The notes below the pieces were generated by a model that had not been told where the DNA came from, searched no databases, and saw only the letters and a program-made list of their open reading frames with translations. Both the position numbers and the translations under genes were made by a program. Of a DNA stretch of 64,000 bases, positions 24,448 through 37,383 are shown one piece after another (within the stretch, counting starts at the first letter, position 1; each line of letters opens with the position of its first letter). The DNA is from Cryptomeria japonica (lineage: Eukaryota > Streptophyta > Pinopsida > Cupressales > Cupressaceae). Location of the stretch: NCBI RefSeq assembly GCF_030272615.1, contig NC_081408.1, forward strand, positions 615,782,476 to 615,846,475, written 5' to 3'.

Positions 24448-24950
24448 AGTACTTTTGTTGAACTTAGCAAGTATTTCCTTTGACTCAGAGAGTTCTTTGG
24501 AAATAGCAGTGTTTGTCTCCATTAGGCTTGCATTTTCAGAGATGGCAATGTTCAGTTCACCTTGCATGTCTTCCTTGTCCATTCTGCTCTCATGAAGGTG
24601 AGCAGTTAGTGCACTAATCTCTTGTTTCAACTTGGGGATCTCATGATCTCTGTCCTTTACCCGATCTTCAGCTTTCCTATGGTTTTCAAGCTCTTTACTA
24701 AACCGGATAGTCAGTCCTTCCAACTCCTTTCTCGGATTGGAGTTTGAATCATTCAACTTATTCACTTTTGCAATCAAGGCTTCCATGTTAGCTTCATCTT
24801 CAGAACTACTTTTAGATAGCTCCATCAGCTTTTCTGCATGTGTTCTCCTTTTTGCTTGAGATGCCTTGTATTTGACCATAAGATCATCATAGGCTTGCTC
24901 AGACTGAGTGAGTCATTGAGTAAGTTCCCTCATGGTGTCTTCCCCCATAT
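24448..24950 (-). pseudogene. gag of N1, 5' half (coiled coil)
   Basis: Starts about 30 nt inside the PBS with MGEDTM. A stop at 24913 is followed in frame by a long Glu/Lys/Ser-rich heptad-like region (KYKASQAKRRTHAEKL, then ELENHRKAEDRVKDRD) and ends in FNKST at the L insertion. The coiled coil followed by KLEQKLESS and GLGF is the layout of the middle of Copia gag proteins. The UBN2-type N-terminal domain present in element C is missing, so this gag is internally shortened. Confidence 0.7.
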
Positions 24951-24983
24951 CTCTTTCCAAGTGGTTAAACTTATAGAAAGGTA

Positions 24984-24996
24984 GGCTCTGATACCA
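24984..24996 (-). other. Primer binding site of N1
   Basis: Minus strand TGGTATCAGAGCC, the exact complement of the 3' end of plant initiator Met-tRNA, 2 nt from the 5' LTR. Confidence 0.9.
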
Positions 24997-24998
24997 AT

Positions 24999-26182
24999 TG
25001 ATGAATACTAAGAGGGGGGGGTGAATTAGTATGCTAATAATTTCTGCACTTAAACACTTAAACAGTCTGAAGACAAACTGGTAAAACAGTCTAACAGACA
25101 GACCGGTTATCACACATGCAAACTAGAATGCGAATAAAGCATTCACCCACAAAAGCAATACAACCATAACACAAGATATTTGATGTGGAAACCCAACTGG
25201 GAAAAACCATGGTGAGATGGAACTCACAAGTCACTATCTACAGAATAGAAACCAGACTAGTTAAGGTTAGACCGGTTAAGGTCTTACAATGTTCTTCACC
25301 AAAACAGATCTTGTTAGGAATCTCAATCTCTATTAGGAGATAAGTCTGATTAAAGACTACCTTGTTAGATGATTTTAGATTCACAGTGGTGAACCACCTT
25401 GTTAGAGGATTTTACAAAGGCTTTGAGGCCTACCCAGTTAAGGGCTACAGACTTGTCAAAGATGTGAGTAATCAACAAGTGTTTGATCTATCTTATAGCA
25501 CAGACTGATTGATTAGATCCAGTATAGTTCACTGCTAATGCATTCCAGCATTACTTCAGTCTTCTCTTTCTCTCTCTCAGTTACAACTTGATCTTCTCAA
25601 ATAAGATCGCTCTTTCAACAACTCAACTACCACCTTAAACCCTAGCCACAACATAAACCTTTTCAGCAACTGTTACACCAACTTAAAAACCCTAGACATG
25701 ATGTCCTTTTAAAGGAATCTGATTTCATGTCGCTCCAATAGGATTACATTACAATTTCCTAGGTTCAATGAATCTAGACATTCTCAGTAACACGACAAAA
25801 AAAGCACTATCAGTGTGTCAGAACCGTCAATCAATCGGTGGGTTGGTAACTCATCACAAAATGTCGGTTGGTAACTCATCACAGAGTATTACCGGTTCAT
25901 ACAAAATACCAGTTGCCGGTTTGGCAAAAATGAAGACTGGTAAGAATGTGTTATACCACTTTTCTCCCTTGTACCGGTTGAGATCTACGAGCCGCTTGGG
26001 GTCATTATGCCGCTTCAAACTGGGAAACACATTCTGCAAAATCATTAGTCTAAAGACTAGAATACAACATACCGGTTGGAACAAATACCGGTTGAGCTCT
26101 AGCTCATACATATAAAGGGGATCTCAATACAAGTGTGTGTCCATCAATGACAATCACAACATAAACATCAAAAATGCCAACA
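24999..26182 (-). repeat. 5' LTR of N1
   Basis: Starts TGATGAATACTAAGAGG and ends GCCAACA on the plus strand. About 36 bp longer than the 3' LTR because of small indels, for example an extra block near 25321. Otherwise closely similar. Confidence 0.9.
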
Positions 26183-26591
26183 AAAGGAAGGGGAGGTAGG
26201 AATTTCAGAGGTAGAGGTGGCTATGGAGAAAGAAATACTCCTTTCAAAAATGGTGACACTAACTAGAAAGAGTCCAATGGAGAGTTCAACAACTAGAATG
26301 GAGGCTTTACAGGAGGAAGAAGACCTTTTGGTAGGGGTAGGCAAGGAAGTCAAGGTAGAGGACTTGGTGTTTTCACTGGCAAATGTTACAATTGCAACTA
26401 GGTGGGTCACACCATGAGTAGATGCTCGAAGAAAGCTTCTAGTTCATATGAACCAGAAAGAAGGAATCAACTTGTGCAAGAGGATGATGGACAAAGTATC
26501 AATTCACCCATGAGAAATGTCAGTCCCACCTTGAATGGAGAAAGCCTCATGCTAAGGAGGATGTTATTGAAGGTACCCCAATGCAAAGAGT
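26183..26591 (+). pseudogene. Gypsy gag C-terminus with zinc knuckle, start of protease region
   Basis: Plus-strand reading resumes the gag split by N1. An RG-rich stretch (RGRGGRNFRGRGGY) is followed by CYNCN-VGHTMSRC, a CCHC knuckle with one stop at 26400, and by NGESLMLRRML, typical of the segment before protease in CRM/Del-like Gypsy elements. It also has stops near 26263 and 26299. It is cut at 26591 by the LTR of N2. The pol part that should follow is not in the window. Confidence 0.7.
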
Positions 26592-27716
26592 TGATGAATA
26601 CTAAGATGGGGGGGTGAATTAGTATACCAAAAATCATTGAACTCAAACTTCTAAACAGTTTAGCAGATAACCGGTATATAAAAAATTTCACTAATAAACC
26701 AATTAAGATAAATGCAAACCAAATAGCAAACAAAGCATTCACCCACAAAAGCACAATCACCATAACACAAGATGTTTTGACATGGAAACCCAAATGGGAA
26801 AAACCACCGTAAGAAAAAACTCACAAGTAACTATCTGTAGAATAGAAACCAGACCGGTTAAGGTCATACAATGTTCTTCACCAGAATAGATCCTGTTAGG
26901 AATCTAGATCTTTGTTAGGAGATAAGTTTTGTTAAAGACTACCTTGTGAGAGGATTTCAGATTCATAGTTGTGAACCACCTTGTTAGAGGATTTACAAAG
27001 GCTTTGCTAGGCCTATCCAGTTAAGGGTTTCAGACTTGTCAAAGATGTGAGTAATCAACAAGTGAGTGATCTAGATACTAGCACAATATGCTTGGTTAGA
27101 TCCATGATAGCTTATTATTAATGCATTTCAGCATTACTTCAGTCTTCAATATCTCCACACTCCTACTCTTCACACAAACCTAATCTTCTCTTCTATGATC
27201 GCACATACAAAAACCCTCATCATCTAAAACCCTAGACATGATGTCCTTATAAAGGAGTCTGATTTCATGTCGGTCCAATAGGATTAAATTATAAGTTCCT
27301 AGGTTCAGTGCATCTAGACACATTTGGTAATATGACACAATCATCGCCAAAGTGTCGGTGGATGATAACTCATCACAGAAATACCGGTTGGTAACTCATC
27401 ACAAAGTAATACCGGTTCATACAATTTACCGATTACCGGTTGTCAAAAATAAAGACTGGAAAAATGTTAACTATCACTTTGTTCATTTGTACCACTTGAG
27501 ATCCTCGAACCACTTGAGGTCTTCATACTGCTTTGGGTCTTCAGTCAGTTTGTGACTAGTAAACATCTTCTGCAAAACACCAATAGTCTAAAGACTAATA
27601 AACATAATATCAGTTGGAACAAATATCGGTTGAGCATAACTCATACATCAAGAAAGTGTACACAAAGAAAGTGTGTGTCCATCAATGACAATCACAATAT
27701 CATCAAAATGTCAACA
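26592..27716 (-). repeat. 3' LTR of N2
   Basis: Starts TGATGAATACTAAGATGG and ends TGTCAACA. Same family as the N1 LTRs but clearly more diverged from them than they are from each other. Confidence 0.85.
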
Positions 27717-27894
27717 ATCTCCCCCTTTGGCATTGATGGCAAGACTTAGGAAAATTTTGACATCTAAGTGTTTTTACAAAAAAAATATGCCATATGCAAA
27801 ATTACTCCCCCTAAGCATATACACTATCCCTTTTGCAAAAATTACAATGAATACTACTCCCTTAAAGAGGTAACATGAAAGTATACATGAAATG
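27717..27894 (-). other. PPT and 3' interior of N2, left of the C insertion
   Basis: Minus strand reads CCAAAGGGGGAGAT at the LTR and has the tract TTAGGGGGAG near 27810. The stretch ends with the target copy AAATG at 27890-27894. It continues at 39081. Confidence 0.75.
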
Positions 27895-28354
27895 TGTTGG
27901 CATATGTGCAGAACTTGATGAAATGATGATATTGTATGTTGTCATTGATGTCAATATATTGAAGTAAGAAAACTGGCAAGAGAACGGGTATGATATTGTG
28001 AACCAGTATATGTGAGAACCGGTATAATAATGTGAACCGGTATATGTGAAAAAGTGAAGCAGTATGTTGGAATGAGAACCGATATATGGGAAGTTTTGTA
28101 TCGGGGTTTCATTTGGCATGATTTTCCGGTTTGTAGTCTCAACTTCAGGGTTTCTAGTTGATGCATTCCAAGCCTATGTGATTCAACCAATGACATCTTG
28201 TGATGAGTTAGCATTGTAATGAAGACCAGATAGTGTTGCCATGTCAATCTTGTGCGTGTGAAGTATTTCCTTGAGGATCTTGCATGGAGATTGATCCTAT
28301 CTACCTAGGGAATGTGCGAAGTCTGTGTAAATGGTGGAGAGCGCGTGATGGGTT

Positions 28355-31300
28355 TGTTGTTCATCAAAACTGATTAACCCAAGTACACCTACAATTGATC
28401 TATGAAGTAGCCAATTCAATCTAGGAAGAACCTCAGGGCTTGGACAACATAACATAGGACCCTAATTGATCCTCCTGCACTTCAGGTTCTGCTAGACCTA
28501 GGGGGGCACACCCTTTTGATGCATTAAATACAACAGTTACATACATATGATTGCATCAACAATAAGCAAATAGATCATTCCACAAACTCACCAAATTTAG
28601 AAACACACTACAGATTAGCTAAATCTGTATAAACCTTAGATGAAACGGACCTTGGAATGAAAGAACACAACCCCTAAACATAAAGGGAAAAAAAAAATTC
28701 TTTAAATTTGTAAATCTGAAACTATCCCCAAATCTTTCAAAGACCAGTGCCTTGTTCATTGGGTAATAGAGTCACACACATAACTATAAAATGCAAATCA
28801 TAATTGCAAATTTGTTTTCCTTACAAGATATTCCTGCATTAATACCTTATACTAATGCATTACTCAATTTATTAACAAAATTATCAGATCCGAGACACAT
28901 TTCATTATTCATGACTGATTACAGAGTTTAAAACCTTCATTGAAGGATACCTATAAACAATCACACAACCTCCTTGAAATTGACAAATTTCATCCTCCTT
29001 AAGGATTCAATTCATAACAATGAAATACATGCACAGAGACAATATTGTGGTAAATTTACTCATGCCTGACATAAGTATGACCTACAACTAGAAAATAATC
29101 TACTATCCTACAATGTAACCTCTATACCCTGAAAAGATCCATAGAATTTTACAAGTTTGGGTCAAGAAATACTGGAGAACTTCCTCCAAAATTCTGGAAC
29201 CCTTACAATTGAGAACAATTAGGAATAAGAAGGAGAGGGAAAAATATCAGAATTCATCAAAATTTGCCAAGTGTCCCTTCTTCCCTAACTAAAAAATATT
29301 TCCTTTCTCATTCCCATGGAAACTTCTCTCAAAATATCACAAATTTATTAAAATTAACTACATGATTCAATTCCTTATCCTGAGAGCTTTCCAGTGATAT
29401 ATAATACTTGATATTTCGAGCAAAAATGAGCCTCTAAGTGAATTAATCATTCACGTGCCTCTGTCATTTAAATTTTTTTTATTTTTAATATAGTTGGAAC
29501 TATATATTTAACTTTGATTTTTTCCCTGATTTTTGGCCTGACGCCTTGCCACGTGTCAGCCTACGATTTGCTAATGGGGTGCACTAGGTACCACCTGGGA
29601 TGCCACCTCACCTTTCACCACTTGTCGGCCACTTGGATCGCCACTAGACTGCCTGCTTGTCGCCACCTCATTGCCATGTCAGAGGGACCCGCGAGCTGGA
29701 CCTCCACCTAGACCTGCCACGTCACCTTTTTCCATTTCATGAAGGGTAACGTGTGTGCATCTTCAGGTCATGAAATCACGCCGGCCATCGGATCCTCTCC
29801 AAGATGCGCAATCTTTAACCTTCATTTTCCGCATATGCTTTTTGCCATTTCACGAAGCTTAACTTCCGATCATCTTTCCTTCGCGAATCAACGCGCACCG
29901 TCAGATCTCCTGCAACTTGCTCACTGGTTAAGTCGCTCTTTCTCTGCAAAACTTGCCTTAAAAATCATGCCTACGTGGGGTCCACCTGGTCGCCTAGCCA
30001 GCACCTTGTGTCAAAAGCCCTTGAGGCATAAGCACTATGTTTGTGTTTGTTTTTGCATTTAAATACCAAAATTCTCCAACGCCCAGGCAATGTGGGATAA
30101 TACTCTTAGTCTGGAACTGTGCATTTTCTGAGAGTTTTAATGGCCACGCATTGCACTTGTAGAAAAATTTATAATGTCTTCTTTAACGCCACACATGAGA
30201 GGAGAATGTTGATTCTAAACCTCCCCATCACATTTGTTTGAAGATTTTTAATGAAATCAATCCACATGCCATGTTATGCGCAGAGGGGAACTGCTAGTAT
30301 CTTCACTTGCCAATTTGAAAATTGAATGGCCTCTCTCCATAGCACAGAAGAGAACTGGCTACTTACACCTGCCAAATACAATTTGTTTGAGAGTTTCTCG
30401 ATCCTCTCATAAACCACGTAGAGGGGAGAGAAAAAGTTGTTTTTTGAAAGTTAAAGTTTTCTGATTGCTGCACACGTGGGGGAAGGAGTGGCAATTTTCA
30501 TCTGCCAAAAAGTTTATGATGCCCTCTTTCATTTGCCTAAAAGTTTCCAATAGCTTTATGCAACAGCCACAACGCACAGGGAGGTGCTAGGAGGGTCTCT
30601 TCACCGTTTGTATTTGGTTTGAAAGCTTTTGTTGCCTTCCAAACACCACTTCAAATGCTTAAATTCAGATTGTGCTGCCCACACCTCAAGGGATAAATCT
30701 CATCAAACTCCAGCAAATGGATCCATTAATGATGGTGTGACAACAATTGTGTACGCTCCATCTCCACAGTGTTGTAGCCATGAAGGTGTGCATTGTTCTT
30801 GATAAGATAATATGAATGCCTTTGATAGCCTTTATGATTGATATGCACGCCAATACCATGCAAAAGAACTATAGATTCCATCAATTAAATATCATTCTCA
30901 TTTAAATGTTCTAAAATTCTCCCAGTAAACAAAGTCGCCAATAAAATCAATGTACGAGCATGAGCCAGGTTGGGCCCCAAAGTGGGTCCGACTAAAAAAA
31001 AATTGTTTTCATGCAACTGACCTTAGAAATGCCTCACAAACCTTAAACATACCCTTGGAATCAATCGGCATCACTTTTGGATCATCAAACTGAGTTTTGC
31101 AACTTTTAGGCGCTTGCACCACATTTTCGCATTTAATCGTGAAGACGTAATTTTCAAACTAGTCAAAACACCTTTCTGGACCTCTCCATCTGACAGGCGT
31201 GTACTCTGATATACAAACATGAACTCTACCAAACGGTTTCTCTAGATGAATCTTGAGTGAAGAGATATTAATGGTCAAAAATGACCAATTGGCTTTGTCG

Positions 31301-32165
31301 GCACTGCGGACCTGATGAAGTCAATGCGCAGGCAACTCATGATGCCTTTCTTAAAAATATCAAACGATCTTCGTAGACCCTCAAATCTGAGGCATAGGTA
31401 CCTTGAAGTACATATCAAAACTTAGAATTCTTAGTTTGACCAAAAGGCTGACTATGTGCAAATGGTGCGCTCATGAAAATAACAACTTTAACTGACATAG
31501 CAATGAAAGTACGGAACACTGAAATAGATGGCTCAATAAACCCTTTTGAAAACAAATTAAACGGATTGGTAGGAGCTTGAAACTGGAAACATAGCTTGTC
31601 ATTTATAACAACAATATCCTGGAACAAACATTCTGACATGACATTCCCCGAGGCAACTTTTACACTTCTGCAAAACAGGGCTCCGACTAGCAGCTGAAAC
31701 AGGGACTTGTCAAACAACACAAACTTCAAACGTATTGAGCTTTGAAAACTGAGCAAATGGATTCATGAAGACTTGAAATTTTTCACAGAGGAACAATTTT
31801 ATGCATATAATTCAATCCATTTTGAATTTCATCATGATGATTAATAGAGCAAAAGATATAAGCACTCAAAGTAGGCTACTTGGTAAAATTTGCATTTGCA
31901 CCTAAAATGCACTTTCAGCTCACTCCTTGAAATGGGTACCTGATAAATTGACCCAAACTGAATTTTGAAAGTTGCACAACACTTCATTAACCAAATGAAA
32001 GGTGTAGGACACATTTCCCAAGCCTTGCTCTTTGAAAATCAACTGGCTCCATTCTACCCTCTCTAACTAGGCCACCTGAATGAGATTAGGTGCCTTTCTG
32101 AAAATGTGAATACCAAAATTTTGAAATGGGCCTCAAAACTTGACCAAATTTAATGAGCCCCAACA
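28355..32165. mobile_element. S: solo LTR related to the LTRs of L
   Basis: 3,811 bp, starts TGTTGTTCATCAAAAC and ends CCCCAACA, flanked by perfect GGGTT duplications (28350-28354 and 32166-32170). It shares many blocks in order with LTR A/B of L, including the start, CAATGTGGGATAA and AAAGTGGGTCCGAC, but is shorter and diverged. No interior is present, so this is the product of LTR-LTR recombination. ORFs within it are not genes. Confidence 0.9.
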
Positions 32166-32289
32166 GGGTTATCAACTTCCTAAAGTGGCAAAGAATGAAC
32201 ATTGGAGAACATCTTGAGATATGTTCAAGACTGTTGTATTCAATGCGGTATGATTAACGGTCAGGATTGAACCGATTGAATTGTTAAAC

Positions 32290-32345
32290 CTAAATGTTTA
32301 GGGTTTAGGGTTTATGCTACTGACCTATCTATTTCCTATAAGGTC
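32290..32345 (+). promoter_or_regulatory. LTR promoter region of C: telo-boxes and TATA-like element
   Basis: GTTTAGGGTTTAGGGTTTA, a doubled telo-box-type motif, lies 25 bp before CCTATAAGG. The 3' LTR keeps one copy and the TATA-like site (about 38168-38203). The placement fits the U3/R boundary. Confidence 0.45.
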
Positions 32346-33216
32346 GATGATGTTTTTCATTTTGAGGTTGTTGGCAAATGCTATGTTTGTATCCAAGTGA
32401 AGAGATACTTGATTCTTGCCAGACCAGAGAAGTGCATTGATACCTGCAAAGTCTGATTGCAGAAGCAATGGAGCTAAAGTGGATCCGCCTTGGCATTGAG
32501 TGTTGTTATTAGATTAGTGTATTACCTGTTGACTTCTAACCATTTCAACAGCTGGAAAATCCCTTAATCGGGTAGCTTTAACAGGCTTTTGTATAAATCC
32601 TTTAACAAGGCGACTCAATTCAATGAGTTCTTCAAATCCTCTTGTGAGGTAACCTTTAACAGGGTTCTAACCTTTAACCGGTTATTTAGCCATCCCTTAA
32701 CTGGGTGATCCCTAGCAAGATCAGTTCCTAGCAGAACCTATTGTAAAAGTCTTTAACTAGACTAGGCTCCTAACAGAGTGGACTTCAAAAGAGTTCAAAG
32801 AACAACTTGTGGGTATTCATCCCCGCCATGGTTTTTCCCAGTTGGGTTTCCACGTGAAAAATCAGTGTGTCATGTGTGATGATTTTCATGTGATACTTTA
32901 ATATTTTCTATCAAGTGGTAAAGCATGTTGAACCGACAGTCATTATATTTTTGATGATATATTACTTGTTTATGCATAAGGGTGAAGTGGAAATGAGATA
33001 TTAGATTATGTAGAGATCTAAGTGTTTATCGGTTTATGTCTTTCATACTCTCACTGTGTTTTACCGGTAGTGCCCGGATTTAGACTGGTGTTACTGTTTA
33101 CTAGTTAAGTGCAGTCTTTGCTGTCAAACTGGTTTTGGGAAATTTTTTGTCTGTACTGATTCACCCCCCCTCTCACTACCGATTTGGTATTAATTGATTC
33201 ATCATTATTTATCAAT

Positions 33217-33230
33217 TGATATCAGAGCTA
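33217..33230 (+). other. Primer binding site of C (degenerate)
   Basis: TGATATCAGAGC starting 2-3 nt after the LTR; one change from the initiator Met-tRNA complement TGGTATCAGAGC. Confidence 0.8.
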
Positions 33231-33285
33231 CTTCTAGGTCCTCTATGTTGTAAGCTTAACCGCTTGAGGAAAAGATCATACTCTA

Positions 33286-36200
33286 ATGATGAAGAGGGAA
33301 GGTCCAAAGTTCAACAGAGATAACTTCAAGATATGGAAGGACAAAATGAAGATCTACATTAGAAGCACAGGTGCTCAACACTGGAGCTACGTTGAGAATG
33401 CTTATGTTATTCCTATCGGTACTCTCACCGATGATCAAAAAAGAGAGATTCAGGAGAATGGGCAAGTCATGGAAGCCCTAATCAACAGTCTATCTAACAT
33501 TGAGTTTATTGATGTTCAGGACAAAGATAATCCCAAAGAAGTATGGGATGCTCTAGAGAATATCTATGGCGGTGATGAGCATGTGAAACAAGCTAAGGAA
33601 GAGAGCCTTAGGGGAAAGTTTGAAGACATGCGGATGGTTGAAGGAGAGACCATTCAACAATATGGAATAAGAATCAAAATTGTTGTTGGAGACATCAAGA
33701 GTGCAAGAGGTAAAATAGGTGTTTCCACTGTTGTTAGCAAAGTCTTGAGATCCTTATTACCAGTCTATGCAATAAGGGTTGTTGTTATTCAGGAGTTGAG
33801 GTCTATAGACAAGACAAAGGTATCCCTAGACTCCATCATTGCTAAGTTGACAACTTATGAGCTAAATAATTATGATGGCAGTATTCAGAAGACTGAATTA
33901 GCCTTTAGAGCATATGCAACACCATCTAGAAAGGGTAAAGAAGGTAGTACCAGTTGTGAACCAAGACAAAGTAGAGAAATGAATGATGAGGAGATCCTGA
34001 TGGAATTTGAAGCTCTTCTTGCCAAGAGACTTCCTAAGGGAACTAGAAAATACAGAGGTAAGTTCCCTTTGAAATGTTTTTCTTGCAATAGGATAGGACA
34101 CATTGTTGTAAACTATCCTAATGGTGATAATAAGGACAAACCAAAGAAGTTCAAGAAGTTTAAAGGAGGAAATAGGAGAAACTATTTTGTAGCAGTTGAT
34201 GAAGGTGTCATTGATGAGGAATCAGAAGATGAAGAAAGTGGAGACATTGTGTTTGTAGCAGTTAAGGAAGATGTGTCAGACAAGAAGGCTCTTGTCTCCC
34301 ACTTTGATAATTCCAATGAGTGGATTATTGATAGTGGTTGTTCTCACCACATGACTGGTGGACAGAGTAAGTTTCTGTCTCTAGAAGAGTATGATGGTGG
34401 TGTGGTCCGATTTGGTAATGATGGACCATGTATGGTAAAAGGCAGAGGGTCCATCCCTCTAAATGGAAAAAGCAGTGTTGATAATGTGTATTGGGTAGAA
34501 GATCTGAGGCACAACCTTTTGAGTGTTGCCCAGCTAAATGACAATGGACTCACTCTAGAATTCAAAGATGGAGTGTGCAAAATAAAAGGAAAGAGTGGTG
34601 AACTGATTGCCATCAGTATGCAGACCAGAGGTAACTTATTTTAGCTGAATGCAAATATCAGTACATGTCTAATGGCTAAGTTTGATGATAGCTGGATATG
34701 GCATAGGAGACTCTGCCATGTAAACTTTGATAATATTGTGAAGGACAGTAAGATCAAGGCAGTTAGAGGATTGCCTGTGCTAAGCAAACCAAAGAATCCT
34801 TTGTGCAGAGAGTGTCAACTGGGGAAAATGTCTTCCTCAACCTTCAAAGGTAAACCTTTCACTGCAAACAACTTACTTGATCTTGTACATACTGATTTGT
34901 GTGGTCCTATGAAAACTAGGAGTGTACAGGGAGATAGGTACTTTATGATTCTCACTAATGACTGCTCAAGAATGATGTGGGTCACATTCTTGAAAGATAA
35001 GTCTGAAGCTTTTGGAAAGTTCAAAGCTTTCAGAGCACTAGTTGAAAAGGAAAGTGGTAAGAGGATTAAGTGCCTAAGAACTGATCAAGGAGGAGAATTC
35101 ACTTCCGGTGAATTCAACAAGTACTGTGAAGAGAACGACATCAAGAGGCAACTGTCTTCCCCCCGGACTCCACAGCAGAATGGCCTAGTAAAGAGGAACA
35201 ACTAGACTGTAGTTGAAGCAGCCAGAACTATGCTGATTCAAGGGAAGTTTGCTCATACCTTCTGGAGAGAAGTGGTGAGCACTACAGTCTACACTATGAA
35301 CCAGGTGCTCATCAAGAAAGGTAAGGATAAAACACCTTATGAGTATTGGACCGGTAAGACTCCTATAGTAAAATACTTTAGAGTGTTTGGTAGAAAATGT
35401 TATATCAAGAGGAGTGAACATCAGAGCAAGTTTGATGCAAAATGTGATGAGGGAATATTCCTAGGATATTCCACTAAAAGCAAAGCTCTCAAGTGTTTCA
35501 ACAATAGGACTTAGAGAATTGTTGAAAGTATTAATGTCAGAGTTGATGAAACCTCTGAGAAACTTAAGGAAACTGACAGTGAGCTAGTGGTAGATGAACC
35601 GGTTGTAACCTTCTGGGAACCGGTTGCAAAACAGCCTAGTACCAATAATAGTGCTCCTACACCGGTAGATGCTGATGCTGATGCTGATGAAGATGAGGAT
35701 GAAGAAGAAAAGCAAGAGGAAACAAATAAGATCATTCCTAGGTATGTAAAGCTGAATCATGATCCAAAGTAGATCATAGGAGACAAGGATGCAGGAATTC
35801 TTACAAGAAGAAAGGTCAGAGAAAATTCTTGCATGATCTCTAAATTTGAGCCTAAAACATTTAAAGATGCACATAACAATGAAGACTGGATCAAGGCAAT
35901 TGAAGAGGAACTTCACCAGATAGAAAAGAATGGTACATGGTCTTTGGTACCCAGACCTGAGCATAAAATTGTCATTGGTACCAAATGGGTTTTCAGAAAT
36001 AAGCCAAATGAAGATGGCACAATGGTAAGAAACAAAGCCAGACTGGTGTGTAAGGGATATGCTCAAGAAGAAGGAGAAGACTATGGAGAAACCTTTTCTC
36101 CAGTAGGTAGATTGGAAGAATTTCGTATGCTTCTTGCATATGTAGCCTTCAAGGGATTCAAAGTATATCAAATGGATGTAAAATTTACATTTTTGAATGG

Positions 36201-37383
36201 AATACTTGAAGAGGAGGTGTATATAGAGAAACCAGATGGGTTTGTCCTATCAGAAGATAGTGACATGGTGTGTAGGCTACATAAAGCCCTATATGGATTG
36301 AAGCAGGCACTTAGAGCATGGTATGAACGCTTACACTCCCATCTTGTGAATATTGGATTTGAAAGAACAAGTGAAGATAGCAATATCTATCTGAAGTCAG
36401 AAGGAGATCAGATTCTCATCTGTGAGGTATTTGTTGATGACATAATTTTTGGTGGAGATGACAAGATGACTCATGATTTTGCAGATGAGATGAAGAAGGA
36501 ATTTGAGATGTCACTTATAGGGGAGATTAAGTTCTTCATTAGACTACAGACTCAACAAATGAAAGATGGTATCTTTATCACTCAATCCAAGTATGTCAAA
36601 GAGGTGTTGAAGACCTTTGGAATGGAAGAGAGCAAACAGGTTGGTACACCAATGGTGACCAGTTGTAAATTATCAAAAGAGGATGACTCGGCATTGGTGA
36701 ATGAGAAGGAATACTGATCAATAATTGGTAAGTTGCACTATATAGTACATAGCAGACCGGACATTGCACATGTAGTAGGCATTACTACACGGTTCCAGAA
36801 AAGTCCAAGAGAATCCCACTTGGTAGAAATTAAGCGGATTCTTAGATATCTGAAGGGAACTATTGACTATGGATTATATTATCCATACAGTAATGATTTC
36901 AACCTGAAAGTGTTTACAGATGCTGACTGAGCTGGTAATGTGGATGACCGGAAAAGCACAACCGGTGGTGCATTCTTTCTTGGTGGTAGACTGGTCTCAT
37001 GGATGAGTAAGAATCCAAGTTGTATCTCTTAGTCTACAATAGAAGCGGAATATGTTGCAGCATTTATGAACTGCACCCAGACAATTTGGATGAAGCATGT
37101 ATTAAGTGGCTTCAAAGTTCCTGTATCTGAACTGGTAAGTATATTTTGTGACAACACAAGTGCAATTAACATTTCCAAGAATCCAGTTTTACATGCTAGA
37201 ACCAAGCACTTTGAGCTCAAGTATCATTTCTTGAGGGAGAAGGTTCATAACAAAGAGGTTGTATTGGAACATGTTTCCAGTAAGGAGCAGTTAGCAGACA
37301 TATTCACCAAACCTCTACCGAAGGCTACATTTACCTATTTAAGAGGTGAATTAGGGGTGTTGCCCCTTCAAGAGGTGAACTAA
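33286..37383 (+). pseudogene. Copia gag-pol polyprotein of C
   Basis: One 1,366-codon frame with seven stops (34642, 35203, 35512, 35770, 36715, 36928, 37030) and no frameshift. Order: gag with UBN2-like domain (aa 1-200); zinc knuckle CFSCNRIGHIVVNYP near aa 264 (last Cys is Tyr); protease WIIDSG near aa 345; pre-integrase WHRRLCHVN near aa 472. Integrase follows, with HTDLCGP near aa 535 and LRTDQGGEF near aa 598; the catalytic Glu after PQQNG is Lys near aa 634. RT has [10 protein letters not shown] near aa 964 and VFVDDIIF near aa 1048. RNase H has STGGAFFLGG near aa 1225 and STIEAEY near aa 1250, and the frame ends EVN. Start chosen at 33286, 70 nt after the PBS. The enzymes would copy and integrate the element; this copy is inactive. 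Confidence 0.93.

Larger units (their letters stand above)
6498..26182 (-). mobile_element. N1: non-autonomous Copia-type element, interrupted by element L
   Basis: Bounded by two related LTRs (1,148 and 1,184 bp) that begin TG and end CA. Flanking 5-mers are AGAGG (6493-6497) and AAAGG (26183-26187), a target duplication with one mismatch. The PBS (24984-24996) matches the initiator Met-tRNA complement exactly and the PPT lies next to the left LTR, so the element reads right to left. Without L and its duplicated 5 bp it is about 7.9 kb. The interior carries a gag-like coiled-coil/zinc-knuckle frame and then ORF2. No protease, integrase, RT or RNase H is present, so movement would need enzymes in trans. 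Confidence 0.85.
27895..33214 (+). repeat. 5' LTR of C (interrupted 28355-32170)
   Basis: The two parts, 27895-28354 and 32171-33214, add up to about 1.5 kb, like the 3' LTR (1,489 bp). The junction is proved by the intact 3' LTR, where GATGGGTTATCAACTTCC is continuous. Confidence 0.9.

Noticed and set aside
24984-24996. Possible tRNA gene at TGGTATCAGAGCC
   Set aside because: Only the 13-nt primer site is present next to an LTR; no cloverleaf follows.
33885-34613. Minus-strand ORFs across gag of C
   Set aside because: Shadows of the gag-pol frame, which has clear zinc knuckle and protease motifs.
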